A stretch of 48,787 nucleotides of DNA from Bacteroidota bacterium (GTDB lineage: Bacteria > Bacteroidota > Ignavibacteria > Kapaibacteriales > UBA2268): assembly GCA_021824625.1 (NCBI GenBank), contig JAKAKE010000036.1:1-48787 (forward strand), written 5' to 3'. Below the pieces are notes generated by a model that worked only from the letters and a program-made list of their open reading frames with translations, was not told where the DNA came from and searched no databases. A program made the position numbers and the translations under genes. This document shows positions 15,875 to 25,501 of this stretch, piece after piece (the stretch's first letter is position 1; every line of letters starts with the position of its first letter).

Positions 15875-16504
15875 ATGAATGGTTATAAAATATTATTGCC
15901 GCAGCAGGAAGATTCAATTGAATTAATTAATCTCAACACAAATTATTTTGCAAAAGCAGAACAAACAAATAAATCCCTGAATATTCCTGATGAAATGTAT
16001 CGCTATTATGCTGAATATATAACAAGAAAAGCATTAGCTCTTAAACAAATATTAATTGCAAAACAAAATAATGAAATTATCGGTTTTCTGATTTGGGAGG
16101 ATTATTTAAAACCTCTTGTTGAAGGAATAATGGCAAATCCAGAGGTTTATAAATTGATCGAACCTGAATTAGCTTATGTCGAACTGTTAGAAAAAGAACT
16201 GAATAAAAATTATCAGTTTATTGAAAATGAATGTGCAAAACTAATGCAAGCCGGTGTTCTTCCTGAGTTCCATAACCAGGGAATTGCTACAGCTCTTGCT
16301 GAGAAGGCTATTGCTAATATAAAAAAGAAAGGTTATAAGTATATAATTGCAGACTGCACGGCAGCTAATTCATGGCAGGTACTATTCAAATTAGGATTTG
16401 ATATTTTAACAGAAATTAATTATTCTGATTTTGAGTATGAAAATGTAAAAACCTTTGCTGAATTGAAAGGAAAGAGAAGGCTTGTGATGAAATACCTTTA
16501 TTAA
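15875..16504 (+). CDS. GNAT-family N-acetyltransferase
   Basis: 209 residues. The C-terminal half has the acetyl-CoA loop VLPEFHNQGIATALAEKAI (motif A, R/QxxGxA type) followed by YIIADCTAANSWQVLFKLGF, typical of motif B. The first half is helical and of unclear substrate specificity. It starts one base after the phosphatase-like gene, so the two are likely cotranscribed. Its stop codon overlaps that of the convergent biotin carrier gene (16501-16504). Substrate unknown. Confidence 0.82.
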   Translation: MNGYKILLPQQEDSIELINLNTNYFAKAEQTNKSLNIPDEMYRYYAEYITRKALALKQILIAKQNNEIIGFLIWEDYLKPLVEGIMANPEVYKLIEPELAYVELLEKELNKNYQFIENECAKLMQAGVLPEFHNQGIATALAEKAIANIKKKGYKYIIADCTAANSWQVLFKLGFDILTEINYSDFEYENVKTFAELKGKRRLVMKYLY

Positions 16505-17022
16505 AAAGGTTCGAGTTCCATCAACAGAGCATCTTTTTCGACTGCTTCCCCTTCATTAACTTTGATGCTCTTTACTTTTCCTCTGAAAGGCGATTTCAAA
16601 GCATTTTCCATTTTCATCGCTTCGACAATCAGGAGGCTGTCGCCTTTGTGTACTTCAATTCCGGGTTCAATAAGTATTTTAACAACCATTCCCGGCATTG
16701 GTGCTTTAATCTGTCCACCACGAACACCGGCACCGGTAGCTGAAGTTTGTACGAATTTAGCAAGCATTTTCTTTGTTTCGTTTGTTACATCAATTTGATA
16801 AGAAAGTCCATCAAAAGATATAATCAAATTCTGATTCTCATCAACAACAAGTTCAACCTGAAGCAATCTTTGATTAACAGCAAATGAGAAAATATTTTCT
16901 CCATACTTTTTCAACAACTCTACCTGAAACGGTTTTCCGTTCAGCTTAATAGTCGAATAGTCATTCTTATCATACTGAGTGTAATATTCTTTATCTTCTA
17001 TTTTTAAAACCAGGTCTTCCAT
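16501..17022 (-). CDS. Biotin carboxyl carrier subunit of acyl-CoA carboxylase
   Basis: 173 residues. A poorly conserved N-terminal half (to about 95) is followed by a biotinyl domain with the biotin attachment motif EAMKMEN (K137), APMPGMVVKI before it and a closing KVNEGEAVEKDALLMELE. It carries CO2 on biotin between the carboxylase and the carboxyltransferase. The biotin carboxylase gene lies 18 bp upstream on the same strand, so they form an operon; no carboxyltransferase subunit is in the window. Acetyl-CoA or propionyl-CoA could be the substrate. Confidence 0.92.
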   Translation of the reverse strand: MEDLVLKIEDKEYYTQYDKNDYSTIKLNGKPFQVELLKKYGENIFSFAVNQRLLQVELVVDENQNLIISFDGLSYQIDVTNETKKMLAKFVQTSATGAGVRGGQIKAPMPGMVVKILIEPGIEVHKGDSLLIVEAMKMENALKSPFRGKVKSIKVNEGEAVEKDALLMELEPF

Positions 17023-17040
17023 TTTATTCCTTATTCAAAT

Positions 17041-18543
17041 TTATCCTTGCCTTCTGAGCATCAATTCTGCCTGCTTCCATTTACTTGTATGTGGCTTTGA
17101 ATTTGTTAATGCTACTTGAGAGTCTCTGAAAATCCTATATCCATAAGCCGCAATTACTGCGATTAACTCATCATTTTCAGCTTTCATTTTGCTCAACACC
17201 TCAAAGTCAAAAGAATTTTCGATAAAGCCTGTATCAAAATACCCATATCTGAATTCGGGATTTTTCATTACTGCAAGCTCGAAGGGAATTGTGGTTTTGA
17301 CTCCTTTGATGGTATAATGCTTCAAAGCCCTCTCCATTCGGCTGATGGCTTCTAATCTGTCCTTTCCCCAAGAGACAAGTTTTGCGAGCAGAGGGTCAAA
17401 ATAAATTCCAATTTCGGTTCCGGTTTCGACTCCGCTATCAATGCGGACTCCTTTACCTCCCGGTTCTCGTAGATAATTAATTACACCGGTATCAGGCAGG
17501 AAATTATTGAACGGGTCTTCTGCATATATCCTGCATTCAATCGAATGACCTCGAAATTGTATATCCTCCTGGTTGAATGATAGCTTTTCTCCCGCCGCTA
17601 TGCAAATTTGTTCTTTTGCCAAATCAAGTCCCGTTATTCTCTCTGTAACTGGATGCTCAACCTGCAAACGGGTGTTCATTTCAAGGAAATAAAAATTTTT
17701 ATTTTTATCAAAAAGAAATTCAACTGTTCCGGCATTAATATAACCGCAGGCTTTAGCGGCATTGACAGCTACTTCACCCATCTGCCGCCTAAGCTCAGGT
17801 GTGAGTACTGTGGATGGTGCTTCCTCAATTACCTTCTGATGACGCCGTTGTATCGAGCAGTCTCTCTCTCCGAGATGTACATAATTACCATGCTCATCGG
17901 CTATGATTTGTATCTCGATATGCTTTGGATTCTCTATAAATTTTTCCAAATATATAGAATCATCCCCAAATGCTTTGAGAGATTCTCGTTGTGCGGCATC
18001 GAAACTATCGGATAATTCTGATTGCTTAAATACTTTTCTCATACCTTTGCCGCCGCCGCCGGATGCTGCTTTTAATAATACCGGGTAGCCAAGCTCTTTT
18101 GCGATATCCTTTGCTCTGTTAATGTCAGTAATTTTTTCCGTTGTCCCCGGTACAATAGGAACAGCAGCCTTAGCCATTAATTCACGTGCCTTGGTTTTGT
18201 TACCCATGACTTCGATTGCGTGAGGTTTAGGTCCTATGAATTTCAAACCTGCATCTGCACAAGCTTGTGAAAACTTTGCATTCTCTGATAAAAAACCGTA
18301 ACCCGGGTGAATTGCTTCAGTCCCGCTTTTCTTCGCAATATCAATAATCTGTTGAATATCGAGATAGCCGGCTTTTGGTGTTTCTGATTCAAGTTTATAA
18401 GCATAATCGGCATAATGCACAAACGGCATTTCCTTGTCAACTTCATGGAATATTGCAACAGAATCAACACCAAGTTCCTTAGCTGCTCTCATGATTCTGA
18501 CAGCTATCTCTCCACGGTTTGCTATTAAAATTTTCTTAAACAT
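17041..18543 (-). CDS. accC: Acyl-CoA carboxylase, biotin carboxylase subunit
   Basis: 500 residues. ATP-dependent carboxylation of biotin. Domains: N-terminal FKKILIANRGEIAVRIMRAAKELG, ATP-grasp with KAASGGGGKGMR (about 160-170), ERDCSIQRRHQKVIEEAP, FLEMNTRLQVEHPVTE (catalytic), and the C-terminal CRIYAEDP...FLPDTG. It is about 50 residues longer than E. coli AccC, with a C-terminal tail like that of propionyl/acetyl-CoA carboxylase alpha chains, so the symbol is generic. It forms a two-gene operon with the biotin carrier. Confidence 0.93.
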   Translation of the reverse strand: MFKKILIANRGEIAVRIMRAAKELGVDSVAIFHEVDKEMPFVHYADYAYKLESETPKAGYLDIQQIIDIAKKSGTEAIHPGYGFLSENAKFSQACADAGLKFIGPKPHAIEVMGNKTKARELMAKAAVPIVPGTTEKITDINRAKDIAKELGYPVLLKAASGGGGKGMRKVFKQSELSDSFDAAQRESLKAFGDDSIYLEKFIENPKHIEIQIIADEHGNYVHLGERDCSIQRRHQKVIEEAPSTVLTPELRRQMGEVAVNAAKACGYINAGTVEFLFDKNKNFYFLEMNTRLQVEHPVTERITGLDLAKEQICIAAGEKLSFNQEDIQFRGHSIECRIYAEDPFNNFLPDTGVINYLREPGGKGVRIDSGVETGTEIGIYFDPLLAKLVSWGKDRLEAISRMERALKHYTIKGVKTTIPFELAVMKNPEFRYGYFDTGFIENSFDFEVLSKMKAENDELIAVIAAYGYRIFRDSQVALTNSKPHTSKWKQAELMLRRQG

Positions 18544-18563
18544 ATTTTTCTTTTGGATGAATA

Positions 18564-18588
18564 GCCCCTATCTTCAGATAGGGGGAAA
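18564..18588. repeat. CCCCTATC-TTCA-GATAGGGG hairpin
   Basis: A perfect 8-bp stem with a TTCA loop between the HD-domain gene and accC. Stem length, C4/G4 outer pairs and loop are the same as in hairpin A of the 92-bp array at 28981. There is no U-run after it on the minus strand, so a terminator role is doubtful. Confidence 0.65.
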
Positions 18589-18596
18589 TATTTAAT

Positions 18597-19793
18597 TTAT
18601 TCAAAACTTGCATACAAATTCTTAATCGGTATGCATCCAATAGTTTTATCTTTATATTGAGAACGTATTTTTTGCTCCGATGAATTCAATTCAGTTGATG
18701 ATATACCAGACCTTATCGAGTGCCATGACTCAAGGAATGCAGCCAGGTGGTCTCCCGCTTTAATCAATTCTCCGTCATAGGGCAGGAATTCATTCGCATT
18801 ATAATTCTCTGTTATTTCATCTATGGTAAGTCCCTTTTTAATTTTCTTTTTTATACTCACCTTATTAGCAAACTCATCCTGTGTGAAGTATTTCATTTCC
18901 TCAATCCAGGCATCTTCTATGTGTGGAAATATTTCCTTCTCGGCAAGCTCTCTTTCAAGTGTTTTGATTAAAATATCAAATTCAGCAGAAGATTCCTTTA
19001 CAGGAGAAATTATATCACGTGTAACTGCTTCGGGAAGGTCATGAAATAATCCACCGAAAAAATTATTATATATTCGTTTGTTACAATGTGGTAAATCCCT
19101 TGTCAGGAAATATGAAATGCAGGCAACGAGCAGGCTATGTCCCAGCACCGATGTTTTCGGTACTCTTGGCGTCTGTGCCCAGCGAATCTGGAATCGAAGT
19201 TGACTGCACATGTCAATAAAATTAGATATTGTTTGTCTTGTCATCAGTTTTTGAACACCGATTAAATCACTGAATGCATGAATGTCGTTCAGTAGTTCCA
19301 TCTCGATTTCGTTGTTCTGATAGCTTGTCGGATTAGTTACTTTCACAATCTGAAATTCCCAGTAGCTTGCATAAATATGCGATGCGTCCAATATTCTCTG
19401 GCTTAATGAAACTTTTTCAGAAGTGTCAAACAAAAAATCCTTCAACTCTTCTTTGATTGTAATGTCGTCTATTTTTGTTACAAGATGAGTGTAAATATAT
19501 TCGTTTAATTTGGCAAACACAGCTTTGTTCTTTTTGATTTCCCTGAATATAGGAGACTTAATATCCGATATAACAATTCTTCGAAGGAGTTCAAATATTC
19601 CGCATCTAATCAACTCTACCCAGTCAATCTCTCTTCCTGCGGCTTCTTCGTATTTTCCGATACAATATGCGATTATCATTTTATGTGAATGTTTATCCAT
19701 TTCGATAAGTTCCATAGGGCGAATGCGGTCATTCCATCTTTGTATATGGAAAGCCCTGAACAGCTCGTTTACCAATGACGAATTGATTATCAT
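18597..19793 (-). CDS. HD-domain phosphohydrolase-like protein
   Basis: 398 residues. The metal site of an HD domain is visible: VLGHSLLVACISYFL (first His) and FFGGLFHDLPEAVTRDIISPVK (HD pair and following acidic residues, as in YfbR-like nucleotidases). A C-terminal Asp is expected in GELIKAGDHLAAFLES. The rest is helical without clear motifs. It is followed by accC after 53 bp but is not an obvious functional partner. The substrate may be a nucleotide; this is inference from the HD subtype. Confidence 0.75.
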   Translation of the reverse strand: MIINSSLVNELFRAFHIQRWNDRIRPMELIEMDKHSHKMIIAYCIGKYEEAAGREIDWVELIRCGIFELLRRIVISDIKSPIFREIKKNKAVFAKLNEYIYTHLVTKIDDITIKEELKDFLFDTSEKVSLSQRILDASHIYASYWEFQIVKVTNPTSYQNNEIEMELLNDIHAFSDLIGVQKLMTRQTISNFIDMCSQLRFQIRWAQTPRVPKTSVLGHSLLVACISYFLTRDLPHCNKRIYNNFFGGLFHDLPEAVTRDIISPVKESSAEFDILIKTLERELAEKEIFPHIEDAWIEEMKYFTQDEFANKVSIKKKIKKGLTIDEITENYNANEFLPYDGELIKAGDHLAAFLESWHSIRSGISSTELNSSEQKIRSQYKDKTIGCIPIKNLYASFE

Positions 19794-19862
19794 AAGTTTT
19801 CAGATGTTTTATTAAAAAAATCAAAAATATCAATTTCTTTTGTATGTGCAATAAATATTTGT

Positions 19863-20021
19863 TTAATCATAATAGTCAGAATTATATAATACTTCCTTTC
19901 CAACAGGTTTACCGGTTTTTATTTCTTTGTGAATATTTCTTGAATTAATTCCTTCAACTAATTTTTTAAGAGAATATTTTTTATTTTTAGCTTGTTTACT
20001 CATAGCTTTCTTTTGTGCCAT
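19863..20021 (-). CDS. Small MazE-like antitoxin fragment (orphan)
   Basis: 52 residues from the ATG at 20021. The stretch LVEGINSRNIHKEIKTGKPVGKEV matches the C-terminal toxin-binding tail of MazE antitoxins (pattern: LvxGIxxxNxHxEixxGxPVGKE). The N-terminal AbrB-like DNA-binding half is missing and replaced by a short Lys-rich segment. No MazF-like toxin is next to it. It is either a decayed toxin-antitoxin remnant or a small antidote protein. The flanking sequence (to 20266) has only short open frames I do not recognise. Confidence 0.5.
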   Translation of the reverse strand: MAQKKAMSKQAKNKKYSLKKLVEGINSRNIHKEIKTGKPVGKEVLYNSDYYD

Positions 20022-20266
20022 TATTTTTCTGCCATATCATTTTTTGTAGGTACAATAAAATCCGAACAATGAATTCACATCACCCAGAGTGAACATCTGT
20101 ACATGATTAAATAATATTTTGCTTTTTGTGGTTGTCATTATTTTATTTCTGATTCTCAATCCACCTCGCTACATCCTTAGCAAAATATGCTATGAGCATA
20201 TCTGATATTACAGCTATTCAGACCACAATCTTGTCAGACCTGACTAATTCAAAGCCGATTATATTA
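20022..20266. other. Gene-poor stretch between aconitase and the MazE-like ORF
   Basis: 245 bp downstream of the aconitase stop. Short frames such as MLIAYFAKDVARWIENQK on the minus strand exist but have no support. Seen together with the MazE-like fragment it looks like a decayed module. Confidence 0.35.
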
Positions 20267-22531
20267 TCAACTAAACTGCTTCTTTATTATGTTCAATGCT
20301 CCGCCTGCCTTGAACCACTCGATTTGTGCCTGGTTGTAAGTATGATTCAATTTTATTTCATCTTTACTTCCGTTAGTGTGATTAAAAACCATTGTCAATG
20401 GAACATTCGGAGCAAATGTTTTCAGTCCTAATAAATCAATTGAGTCATCTTCTTTTATCTTTTCGTAATCATCTTTGTTCATAAAAGTCAGAGCCAGCAT
20501 TCCTTGTTTTTTAAGGTTAGTTTCATGAATACGTGCAAATGACTTTGCGAGAACCACTCTAACACCAAGATGTCTCGGTTCCATTGCAGCGTGTTCCCTC
20601 GAAGAGCCTTCTCCATAATTCTCATCACCGACGACAACAGTGCCAATACCTTTTGCTTTATAATCTCTCTGAACATCAGGTACACCTTCATATTGACCCG
20701 TCAACTGATTTTTCACTTCATTCGTTTTTTCATTGAAAGAATTTAATGCACCCGTGAGCATGTTATTAGAAATATTATCGAGATGCCCCCTGTATTTGAG
20801 CCAGGGACCAGCCATCGAAATATGGTCTGTTGTGCATTTTCCTTTTACTTTAATCAGAAGTTTCAAACCTTTCAAATCCTCGCCGTCCCAGGGTTCAAAA
20901 GATGTCAGAAGCTGGAGCCTGTCAGATTTCGGGTCAACTTTTACCTCAACACCGGAACCATCTGCTGCCGGTGCCTGGTAACCTGCATCCTCGACTGCAA
21001 AGCCTTTTGAAGGAAGTTCCTCTCCGCTTGGTTCAGTCAGCATTACTTCCTTGCCATCTTCATTCACAAGCTTATCTTTTAGCGGATTGAACAACAATGA
21101 ACCGGCAATTGCCATTGCAGTAACAATCTCCGGTGATGCAACGAAGCTGTGTGTGTTCGGATTGCCGTCATTACGCTTTGCAAAATTTCTATTGAATGAA
21201 GTAATTATTGAATTTCTTTCCTGCTTATCTGCTCCGGGCCTCATCCATTGCCCTATGCAGGGACCGCAGGCATTTGCGAGTACAACACCTCCGATTTTTT
21301 CAAACAAGTCAATATATCCGTCCCTCTCGATTGTATATCTAACCATCTCTGAACCCGGTGTAACTGTGAATTGTGATTTCACTTTTAATTTCTTATCAAC
21401 TGCCTGTATGGCAAGTGATGCAGAGCGGGAAATATCTTCATAGGAAGAGTTAGTGCAGGAACCTATTAATCCCACATCAAGTTTCTCAGGGTAATTATTT
21501 TCTTTTACTGCCTGTGCAAATTTCGATATGGGCCAGGCTAAGTCAGGTGTGAAAGGGCCGTTAATATGCGGCTCTAACTCTGATAAATTAATTTCTATAA
21601 CCTGGTCGAAATATTTTTCAGGCTGAGCATAAACTTCTTTGTCTCCGGCAAGATGTTGTGCAATATTCTTTGCCAAATCAGCAACTTCTTTGCGGTTTGT
21701 TGCAACGAGGTAATTATACATCTTATCATCGAATCCGAATATTGAAGTCGTCGCACCAATCTCTGCTCCCATATTGCAAATTGTGCCTTTACCGGTGCAT
21801 GAAATCGAATTAGCACCCTCGCCAAAATACTCAACGATTGCTCCCGTACCTCCTTTAACAGTAAGTATTCCTGCAACTTTCAGAATTACATCTTTTGCGG
21901 AAGTCCATCCCGACATTTTTCCGGTAAGCTTAACACCAATCAGTTTTGGAAATTTTAATTCCCAGGGGAAGCCTGCCATAACGTCAACTGCATCGGCTCC
22001 ACCGACACCGATTGCTACCATTCCAAGTCCTCCGGCATTGACTGTATGAGAATCAGTTCCAATCATCATTCCGCCGGGGAAAGCATAATTTTCCAAAATT
22101 ACCTGGTGAATAATTCCTGCACCGGGCTTCCAAAATCCAATGCCATACTTATTCGATACTGAAGATAGAAAATCATACACTTCCTTATTCATTCCTTTTG
22201 CGGCTTCGAGGTCTTTTGCTGCATTGATTTTTGCAGGTATGAGATGGTCACAGTGTACTGTGCTTGGAACAGCCACCTTAGGCCTGCCTGCCTGCATAAA
22301 CTGAAGCAATGCCATCTGTGCAGTTGCATCCTGCATTGCAACCCGGTCAGGTGCAAAATATACATAATCAACACCCCTCTTAAATTCTTTCAATGGGCTG
22401 TCGGGATGCAGGTGTGCATATAATACTTTTTCGGCAAGTGTCATTGGTTTGCCTGTTGCTTTTTTAGCTTCATCAACTTTTGCGGCAAAAGATGAATAGC
22501 GTGCTTTAATCATTTCAATGTCGAATATCAT
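20267..22531 (-). CDS. Aconitate hydratase
   Basis: 754 residues, close to the mitochondrial-type aconitase length and shorter than AcnA or AcnB of E. coli. It interconverts citrate and isocitrate in the TCA cycle with a [4Fe-4S] cluster. Cluster cysteines are visible in [12 protein letters not shown] and [10 protein letters not shown]. Substrate loops include [23 protein letters not shown] and [43 protein letters not shown] in the C-terminal swivel domain. No neighbour suggests a different isopropylmalate-type substrate. It appears monocistronic. Confidence 0.95.
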   Translation of the reverse strand: MIFDIEMIKARYSSFAAKVDEAKKATGKPMTLAEKVLYAHLHPDSPLKEFKRGVDYVYFAPDRVAMQDATAQMALLQFMQAGRPKVAVPSTVHCDHLIPAKINAAKDLEAAKGMNKEVYDFLSSVSNKYGIGFWKPGAGIIHQVILENYAFPGGMMIGTDSHTVNAGGLGMVAIGVGGADAVDVMAGFPWELKFPKLIGVKLTGKMSGWTSAKDVILKVAGILTVKGGTGAIVEYFGEGANSISCTGKGTICNMGAEIGATTSIFGFDDKMYNYLVATNRKEVADLAKNIAQHLAGDKEVYAQPEKYFDQVIEINLSELEPHINGPFTPDLAWPISKFAQAVKENNYPEKLDVGLIGSCTNSSYEDISRSASLAIQAVDKKLKVKSQFTVTPGSEMVRYTIERDGYIDLFEKIGGVVLANACGPCIGQWMRPGADKQERNSIITSFNRNFAKRNDGNPNTHSFVASPEIVTAMAIAGSLLFNPLKDKLVNEDGKEVMLTEPSGEELPSKGFAVEDAGYQAPAADGSGVEVKVDPKSDRLQLLTSFEPWDGEDLKGLKLLIKVKGKCTTDHISMAGPWLKYRGHLDNISNNMLTGALNSFNEKTNEVKNQLTGQYEGVPDVQRDYKAKGIGTVVVGDENYGEGSSREHAAMEPRHLGVRVVLAKSFARIHETNLKKQGMLALTFMNKDDYEKIKEDDSIDLLGLKTFAPNVPLTMVFNHTNGSKDEIKLNHTYNQAQIEWFKAGGALNIIKKQFS

Positions 22532-22851
22532 AGTTTAATTCCTGATTATATATAACAATAATAAATATCAAAAAAACAGATTTACAAATTAAAAAACTGA
22601 TTGGTTTAATCAAATTTTATTTGTGAATTGGGGATTTGAATATAACTGATTAACTCAATAAATGTATTGATTGATGAATATTTAAGCTAATGAAAACAAA
22701 TTAAAAAAATGAATTGCCATTACTTTTAAGTAGTGGAGATTTCTAATAACCACAAAACTGGATTTATCCCCTTAAAATAATGTAGGGACACAAAATCTTG
22801 TGTCCCTACAAAAAAACAACCTCCACTATCTAAAGACAATGGCTATTCATT
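22532..22851. other. Intergenic region between aconitase and peroxiredoxin genes
   Basis: 320 bp, very A+T-rich. It holds the putative aconitase promoter (not resolved) and one strong inverted repeat at 22781-22810, described separately. Confidence 0.5.
22781..22810 (-). terminator. Perfect 13-bp-stem hairpin after the peroxiredoxin gene
   Basis: TGTAGGGACACAA pairs perfectly with TTGTGTCCCTACA around an AATC loop, about 40 bp after the peroxiredoxin stop. On the minus strand it is followed by the moderately T-rich TTATTTTAAG, so a terminator is possible. The sequence type (GTAGGGACA) also looks like a dispersed repeat. Confidence 0.45.
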
Positions 22852-23505
22852 TTAATTTTTCTCCAGTTCCTTATAACAGAACCACCAGTCGTAGTTGTCG
22901 TACTTGCCTTGTTTGTAACGGGCTGCTTTTATGTCCGAAGCAGGAGGTACAATCACTTTACTGCCGATTAGCTCGTTGTTGGGCCAATTGGCAGGCATGG
23001 CAACGCTTTCTTTGTCGGCAATCTGCATTGCTTTTACCATTCGAAGCAGTTCGTCGAAGTTGCGCCCCAGCTCCTGCGGATAATAAAGCAATGCTCTGAG
23101 TATTCCCTCGCCGTCAACGATGAAAACAGCACGGACTGTGTTTTTACCCTTGCCGGGATGAATCATACCGAGCAATTTTGCTATGGAACCGTCATCTGCT
23201 ATAATCGGGAATTTGATTTCTTCCTTGAGATTGTCATTAATCCAGTCAACCCACTTGATATGTGAGTAAACCTGGTCCAAACTCAATCCGACAAGCTCAG
23301 TATTCAGCTTTTTAAATTCTTCGTATCTTCTGTTGAATGCGACAAATTCAGTCGTGCAAACAGGTGTGAAATCTGCAGGATGGCTGAATAAGATAAACCA
23401 TTTACCTGCAAAATCCTTCGGCACTCTTAATTTGCCGAATGTTGTCTGTGCTTCGAATTCCGGGAATTTGCTCCCGATTGATGGTAATATTATTTCGTTT
23501 GTCAT
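22852..23505 (-). CDS. Peroxiredoxin, Prx6 subfamily
   Basis: 217 residues. It reduces peroxides through the peroxidatic Cys at about position 50 in [13 protein letters not shown]. Length, the [11 protein letters not shown] stretch, the inner Arg in [12 protein letters not shown] and the C-terminal YDWWFC motif place it with Prx6-type enzymes of archaea and bacteria, where the last Cys may act in resolution. A strong AAGGAG lies just before the ATG. It is 72 bp downstream of a Fur/PerR-like regulator on the same strand, suggesting peroxide-responsive control. Confidence 0.93.
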   Translation of the reverse strand: MTNEIILPSIGSKFPEFEAQTTFGKLRVPKDFAGKWFILFSHPADFTPVCTTEFVAFNRRYEEFKKLNTELVGLSLDQVYSHIKWVDWINDNLKEEIKFPIIADDGSIAKLLGMIHPGKGKNTVRAVFIVDGEGILRALLYYPQELGRNFDELLRMVKAMQIADKESVAMPANWPNNELIGSKVIVPPASDIKAARYKQGKYDNYDWWFCYKELEKN

Positions 23506-23577
23506 TTTAACTCCTTAAGTTTATTGATTAATAATTTATTGATTTAAAATCTGAAATTATAAATGAAAGTTTAAGAT

Positions 23578-24012
23578 TTAATTTGCTTTCTGATATTTGC
23601 TGTATCTGCCTTTGATTTGAACCTGCATATCATTTATTTCAAAGTTTGGAATTTTGTTTTTCGAAAAAAATTTATTCAGTAATCTATCGAGTTCATTATT
23701 ATAATAATCTTCAATTTTATTACTGTCCTCGAGAAATAAATGATGATGTTTATCGGTAACAGGGTCATAGCGTACTGTTACAGAGCCAGTGTTTACAAAT
23801 CTCACTAATCCATGCTGCCTGAAAACCTCCAAAGTATTATAAACCGTGCTTAATGATATGCTCGGGTATTTTTTTTTGATTTGCCTGTAAATTGATTCAG
23901 CAGTCGGATGCGAAAAATTATCTGTCAATGCCTCGAGTATGACGAGCCGTTGAACAGTGGCTTTCAAACCGGCGTTAGCCAGAGTTTTCCGTATTTGAGC
24001 CTTATTATTCAT
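23578..24012 (-). CDS. Fur/PerR-family transcriptional regulator
   Basis: 144 residues. The winged helix is seen in RKTLANAGLKATVQRLVILEAL and ISLSTVYNTLEVFRQHGLV. The regulatory metal site is suggested by DPVTDKHHHLFLED. The CxxC structural zinc pairs common in Fur and PerR are absent (LFLEDSNKIEDYY), as in some PerR-like proteins. Position just upstream of a peroxiredoxin argues for a PerR-like peroxide sensor. A+T-rich inverted sequence directly upstream may be its operator (24017-24035). Confidence 0.88.
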   Translation of the reverse strand: MNNKAQIRKTLANAGLKATVQRLVILEALTDNFSHPTAESIYRQIKKKYPSISLSTVYNTLEVFRQHGLVRFVNTGSVTVRYDPVTDKHHHLFLEDSNKIEDYYNNELDRLLNKFFSKNKIPNFEINDMQVQIKGRYSKYQKAN

Positions 24013-24016
24013 AATT

Positions 24017-24035
24017 TTATCATAATTGATAATAA
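24017..24035. promoter_or_regulatory. Possible Fur/PerR operator upstream of the regulator gene
   Basis: TTATCATAATTGATAATAA is an imperfect palindrome 5 bp before the regulator ATG and loosely resembles a Per box (TTATAAT-N-ATTATAA). The match is partial and the region is A+T-rich, so this is weak evidence for autoregulation. Confidence 0.3.
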
Positions 24036-24124
24036 TTCCGAGTTAATAATCGTTCCAAGTTAGAAATTATTGTAAAAGAATTTTTTTATTTTATATTTTT
24101 TTAAACAGTAGTGCAATTAGGCGT

Positions 24125-24147
24125 CTGTCAGGAGTAACTCCTGACAG
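24125..24147. repeat. CTGTCAGGAGT palindrome, copy 1
   Basis: Arms CTGTCAGGAGT and ACTCCTGACAG flank one base (A). Two longer copies with the same core are at 41031-41057 and 41285-41311. It lies between the miaB stop and the Fur-like gene, and may be a bidirectional terminator or mobile palindrome. Confidence 0.75.
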
Positions 24148-24169
24148 GGTTAGAAATTTAAATTATGTA

Positions 24170-25501
24170 TTAAATAATTTCACCAAAAAGTGTTGCGGAT
24201 GTTGAACCGTGAATCTTTACATTCAATAAATCGCCTTCTTTTGTTCCGTTCAGAGATGGAAAAACTACAACCTTGTTTGTGTCTGTCCTGCCCATCCATT
24301 CAAGTGGATTTTTTTTGCTCGGGCTTTCGGCAACAATAGTATGAAGCCTGCCTATTTCTTTATTGTTTAATTCCCGCGCAATTTTATGCTGAAGCTCGAT
24401 TATTTCATTTAGTCTCCTGACTTTTTCCTTATCCGGCACATCATCTTCCAGTGCGAATGCTTTTGTGTGTTCACGCGGCGAGTATTTAAACATAAAAGCC
24501 CCATCGTATCCGACTTCCTCGATTACTCTGAGTGTTGCTTTGTGGTCTTCTTCCGTTTCAGTCGGGAATCCTGCGATAATATCAGTCGAGATGGAACATC
24601 CGGGCATTAGCTCTTTAATTTTTTTGATTCTGCCGAGATAATGCTCTACCGAATAACCACGCAACATCAAATCGAGAATACGGTTTGAGCCTGACTGCAC
24701 AGGCAGATGAATATATTTGCAGATATTGTCATATTCAGACATTGTTTCAATGAGCTTATCACTCATATCAACAGGATGGGATGTCATGTAGCGGAAACGT
24801 ATTTCCGGTGCGGCTTTGGCAGATGCCGCAAGCAAGTCTGCAAAATCGGCACCCGATTGTTTATCCTTGTAACTGTTTACATTTTGTCCGAGTAAAGTAA
24901 TTTCCCTGAAACCTTTGTCTCTGAGTTTTTCAATTTCCTGCACGACAGATTCAAGGCTGCGTGAACGCTCCCTGCCTCGTGTGTAAGGGACAACACAGTA
25001 AGAGCAGAAATTATCACATCCCCTCATAATCGAAAGCCATGCAAATACTCCGCTTGTCCTCAATGGTTCAATGTCACTGTATGTTTCAACCCTGCTAAGT
25101 TTGACGGCAATTCCTCTTGTACCGGTGCGGGCATCTTCAATCAACTGGGGAACCTTGCGGAATTCATCCGGTCCTGCAACGAGGTCAACAATCCGCTCTT
25201 CCTCGAGAAGATTTTTTCTCAATCGCTCTGCCATACAACCTAATATTCCAATAACCAGGTTTTTGTTTTGCTTTTTATATCTTTTCAGGTGAATCAGCCT
25301 CTCGTGTATTTTTCTTTCTGCATTATCCCTGACTGAACAGGTATTAAGTAATATAGCATCTGCATCTTCAGGGGTGTTTATTATTGAGAATCCGGAATTG
25401 ATGAGTATAGAAGAAACAATTTCGGTGTCGCTGAAATTCATCTGGCATCCATAAGTTTCAATATATATATTATCTTTTCTATGTTTATTTGTATTCGCCA
25501 T
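24170..25501 (-). CDS. miaB: tRNA-2-methylthio-N6-dimethylallyladenosine synthase
   Basis: 443 residues, typical length. The radical-SAM enzyme adds the methylthio group to i6A37 of tRNAs. N-terminal UPF0004 domain with cysteines in ETYGCQMNFSDTEIV, NTCSVRDNAERKI and GILGCMAERL. The radical-SAM motif is RGCDNFCSYCVVPYTRGRERSR. A TRAM-like domain closes the protein (about 375-440). Motifs fit MiaB better than RimO or MtaB. It is divergent from the T9SS-tailed PKD gene. Confidence 0.94.
   Translation of the reverse strand: MANTNKHRKDNIYIETYGCQMNFSDTEIVSSILINSGFSIINTPEDADAILLNTCSVRDNAERKIHERLIHLKRYKKQNKNLVIGILGCMAERLRKNLLEEERIVDLVAGPDEFRKVPQLIEDARTGTRGIAVKLSRVETYSDIEPLRTSGVFAWLSIMRGCDNFCSYCVVPYTRGRERSRSLESVVQEIEKLRDKGFREITLLGQNVNSYKDKQSGADFADLLAASAKAAPEIRFRYMTSHPVDMSDKLIETMSEYDNICKYIHLPVQSGSNRILDLMLRGYSVEHYLGRIKKIKELMPGCSISTDIIAGFPTETEEDHKATLRVIEEVGYDGAFMFKYSPREHTKAFALEDDVPDKEKVRRLNEIIELQHKIARELNNKEIGRLHTIVAESPSKKNPLEWMGRTDTNKVVVFPSLNGTKEGDLLNVKIHGSTSATLFGEII

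Noticed and set aside
20022-20266. Toxin gene next to the MazE-like fragment
   Set aside because: Only 18-33 residue frames without MazF or PIN motifs were found.
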